From Aestuariicoccus sp032586235 (lineage in GTDB: Bacteria > Pseudomonadota > Alphaproteobacteria > Rhodobacterales > Rhodobacteraceae): 58,605 bases of DNA. Made by a program: the position numbers and the translations under genes. The stretch spans positions 1 to 58,605 of the forward strand of contig NZ_JAWHTD010000026.1 of the NCBI RefSeq assembly GCF_032586235.1. The letters are read 5' to 3'. Of this stretch, positions 57,140-58,605 are shown in pieces. Below the pieces are notes generated by a model that saw only the letters and a list, made by a program, of their open reading frames with translations, did no database searches and was not told the origin of the DNA. Positions within the stretch are counted from its first letter, which is position 1. Each line of letters begins with the position of its first letter.

Positions 57140-57790
57140 TTGGTCTTCAAGCGCAGGGACAGGCGCCCGATCTGGAAGGTCCTGGTCGAGGCGCTCTGGC
57201 CGAAGGGCGGCTGGGCGCGCGCGGCCCGTTACGTGCAGCACCGCCTCAACCGCCTGCCAGATCCGCCGGAAACGATCGCGCGCGGGATCTTTGCCGGGGT
57301 CTTCACCACCTTCACACCGTTCTACGGCCTGCATTTTCTGATTGCGGGGGTGCTGGCCTGGGTTCTGCGCGGCAATATCATCGCCTCGCTGCTCGCCACT
57401 TTCTTCGGCAACCCGCTGACCTATGTGCCCATCGGCGTGGTGTCGATGCGGACGGGGTACTGGCTGCTCGAAATCGAGGGCCCGTCGGAACACGGTTCGC
57501 TGGGGCAAAAGTTCGCCCATGCGGCGGATAACCTCTGGAACAACGTCATCGCGCTTTTCACGCCGGATAAGGCGGATTGGAGCGATCTGCGAATATTCTA
57601 TGACGAGGTGTTCTTTCCCTACATGGTCGGAGGCATCATCCCCGGGATCGTCACCGGGCTGCTGTGCTATTATCTGTCGGTGCCGCTCATCCGCGCCTAC
57701 CAGAACCGCCGCAAGGGGGTTTTGAAGGCCAAGTTGGCGGCTTTGAAGAAAAAGAAGAAACAGACAGATGGCGGGGCCGGGGCAGAGTGA
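57140..57790 (+). CDS. DUF2062 membrane protein, TTG start
   Basis: A 216-residue protein with two or more helices and the DUF2062 pattern IARGIFAGVFTTFTPFYGLHF and TFFGNPLTYVPIG. AGGAGGGGCGGC precedes the TTG start. It has a lysine-rich C-terminus. In relatives it usually lies between relA and pdxJ; here remnants of IS elements follow instead. Confidence 0.82.
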   Translation: MVFKRRDRRPIWKVLVEALWPKGGWARAARYVQHRLNRLPDPPETIARGIFAGVFTTFTPFYGLHFLIAGVLAWVLRGNIIASLLATFFGNPLTYVPIGVVSMRTGYWLLEIEGPSEHGSLGQKFAHAADNLWNNVIALFTPDKADWSDLRIFYDEVFFPYMVGGIIPGIVTGLLCYYLSVPLIRAYQNRRKGVLKAKLAALKKKKKQTDGGAGAE

Positions 57791-58066
57791 GGCGGCAGCG
57801 TCCCGGTGGCGTTCTGAAATGCGCTGTACGCGGCCGCTCCCGAATCAGGCCCGGGTCATTCTGACATACCGGCAATTGTTCTTCGCCGATCAAAGGTCAA
57901 CAAAGGCAACATCCGGACGCTTGAGCAGATTGTCGGCATTGTCTGCGACCTCTGCTGTGGCTGCGATCTGCCCGGTCCCTTAGAGGACCCGTTCGTCGTT
58001 TGAATACGCTTTCAACAGGTAGTCCGGGGCACCGAGAATGTCTGGAAGGCCCGGGGAGTTCGTCAC
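57791..58066. other. Intergenic sequence between DUF2062 gene and IS remnants
   Basis: No supported gene in this stretch. It holds one short hairpin-like element at 57973-57990 (GGTCC, CTTAGA, GGACC region). Normally pdxJ would be expected downstream of the DUF2062 gene in this group; nothing resembling it is visible here. Confidence 0.5.
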
Positions 58067-58440
58067 TGTGAACCTCCCCATCTGAATTGGTCCGCCGTCA
58101 TGTTTAGGATACGGAGGACAGTGAATGGCGGACAAGAAACACAAGCCAGAGGAAATAGTTCAGTAGTTGCGGCAGGTTGATGTGCTTGTTGGACAATGGA
58201 CGGCACGCGTGGCCGCGATCCGCGAAGTGCGCATACCGTCGTGTCGCGGCGCTGCCGAGAGACGCTGGCTGGCAGGTCAGCGATGGCCGTGTCGAACGGC
58301 TGTGGAAACGGGAGGGGCTGAAGGTGCCGCCGAAACAACCGAAGAGATCGAGGCTTTGGCTGAACCCTCTCGGGACATTGCTGCGCAATGCCCTGCCGGG
58401 CAGTGGACGGCTCTCCGGTTGCGGCCGGTGAGGTGCCCCT
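58067..58440 (+). pseudogene. Degenerate IS3-family transposase remnant
   Basis: The ATG at 58125 starts MADKKHKPEEIVQ, which matches orfA of an IS3-family element, but TAG at 58164 interrupts it. It continues as LRQVDVLVGQWT. After an internal deletion, an orfB piece reads RRVAALPRDAGWQVSDGRV, then a basic stretch RLWKREGLKVPPKQPKR. A roughly 40-base stretch at 58366-58405, containing a CATTGC-TGC-GCAATG hairpin, interrupts the WLN/DGS region. Left end probably near 58067. Not functional. Confidence 0.82.
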
Positions 58441-58445
58441 AGATT

Positions 58446-58605
58446 TGTAGACGCTTTGCCCCCTAACTTTGAGGCGAGGAGGCCGACATGGGGACAGGCA
58501 ACTACAGCGACGGGTTCAAGCGGGATGGGGTGCATCGGATCACGGTGCGGGGGTATCCGGTTCGGGAGGTTTCCCGGCGTTTGGGCGTGAGCACGTATTC
58601 TCTCT
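58446..58605 (+). mobile_element. Start of a second IS3-family element (left end and orfA)
   Basis: A TG-starting end (TGTAGACGC and following) lies at about 58446, abutting the first remnant. A strong AGGAGG precedes an ATG at 58488 that begins MGTGNYSDGFKRDGV and runs through RGYPVREVSRRLGVSTYSLS, typical of an IS3-family orfA helix-turn-helix. The window ends inside the gene, so intactness is unknown. Confidence 0.8.

Noticed and set aside
58063..58535. Minus-strand frames over the IS remnants
   Set aside because: They are antisense to recognisable IS3-type sequence.

Overview
The window looks like a chromosomal segment of an alphaproteobacterium of the Rhodobacteraceae (Roseobacter/Rhodobacter relatives). 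It has high GC and dense, often 4-nt-overlapping operons. It carries rpoZ-relA, ftsK beside a lolA-like gene, fmt with three peptide deformylase genes, hspQ, rlmN, a UPF0260 protein and a choline ABC transporter of the choXWV type. No rRNA, tRNA or CRISPR array was seen. Most of it is core genome; the two ends carry signs of gene gain and rearrangement.

Layout. 1-1260: an AT-richer partial gene with a zinc-hydrolase-like motif, then about 550 bases without a convincing gene but with a perfect inverted repeat. 1261-9301: a forward block with two peptide-type ABC permeases and a fused double ATPase (no binding protein in the window), an aldehyde dehydrogenase, two short-chain dehydrogenases, an unknown membrane protein and a P1-family self-cleaving peptidase. 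This looks like uptake and oxidation of a peptide- or amide-type compound. 9310-12150: an SseB-like protein and a uracil-DNA glycosylase-like protein on the minus strand, then an arsR-like repressor with an arsP-like permease. 12264-14535: an orphan capsule-export pair (kpsE and kpsT types) on the minus strand. 14753-19895: MocR-type regulator, ribF, UPF0260 protein, threonine aldolase, hspQ and an SLT-type lipoprotein. 19945-26428 (minus): lolA, ftsK, aminotransferase, amidase. 26514-31910: a UbiH-like hydroxylase, two SDRs, an enoyl-CoA hydratase and a DUF2125-type exported protein. 31952-36472 (minus): acetyltransferase, choV, choW, choX and an asparaginase. 36641-41977: IalB-like protein, rlmN, a hypothetical protein and a copA-cueR operon with a clear MerR-type promoter. 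41982-46079 (minus): glutathionyl-hydroquinone reductase, two GlsB-type membrane proteins, fmt and three deformylases. 46171-51289: a PatB-type lyase, then a TRIC-type channel, rnhA, a methyltransferase, DUF3429, a frameshifted lysE-type gene and ispH. 51436-57790: a B12-binding regulator-like protein, cytochrome c, a YqaA-type protein, an NYN-domain protein, folK, rpoZ, relA and DUF2062. 57791-58605: remnants of two IS3-family elements.

The most unusual structures are non-coding. One is a dispersed bipartite repeat: a 26-base core next to one or more GC-rich hairpins, in five good copies. One copy supplies the first codons of the double-ATPase gene. Another is a 56-bp perfect palindrome at the 3' end of the DUF2125 gene. 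The deformylase trio, whose third member has lost key residues, and the B12-binding protein next to a cytochrome c are the most interesting protein-level observations. All functional calls come from motif recognition by eye; no database search was possible.
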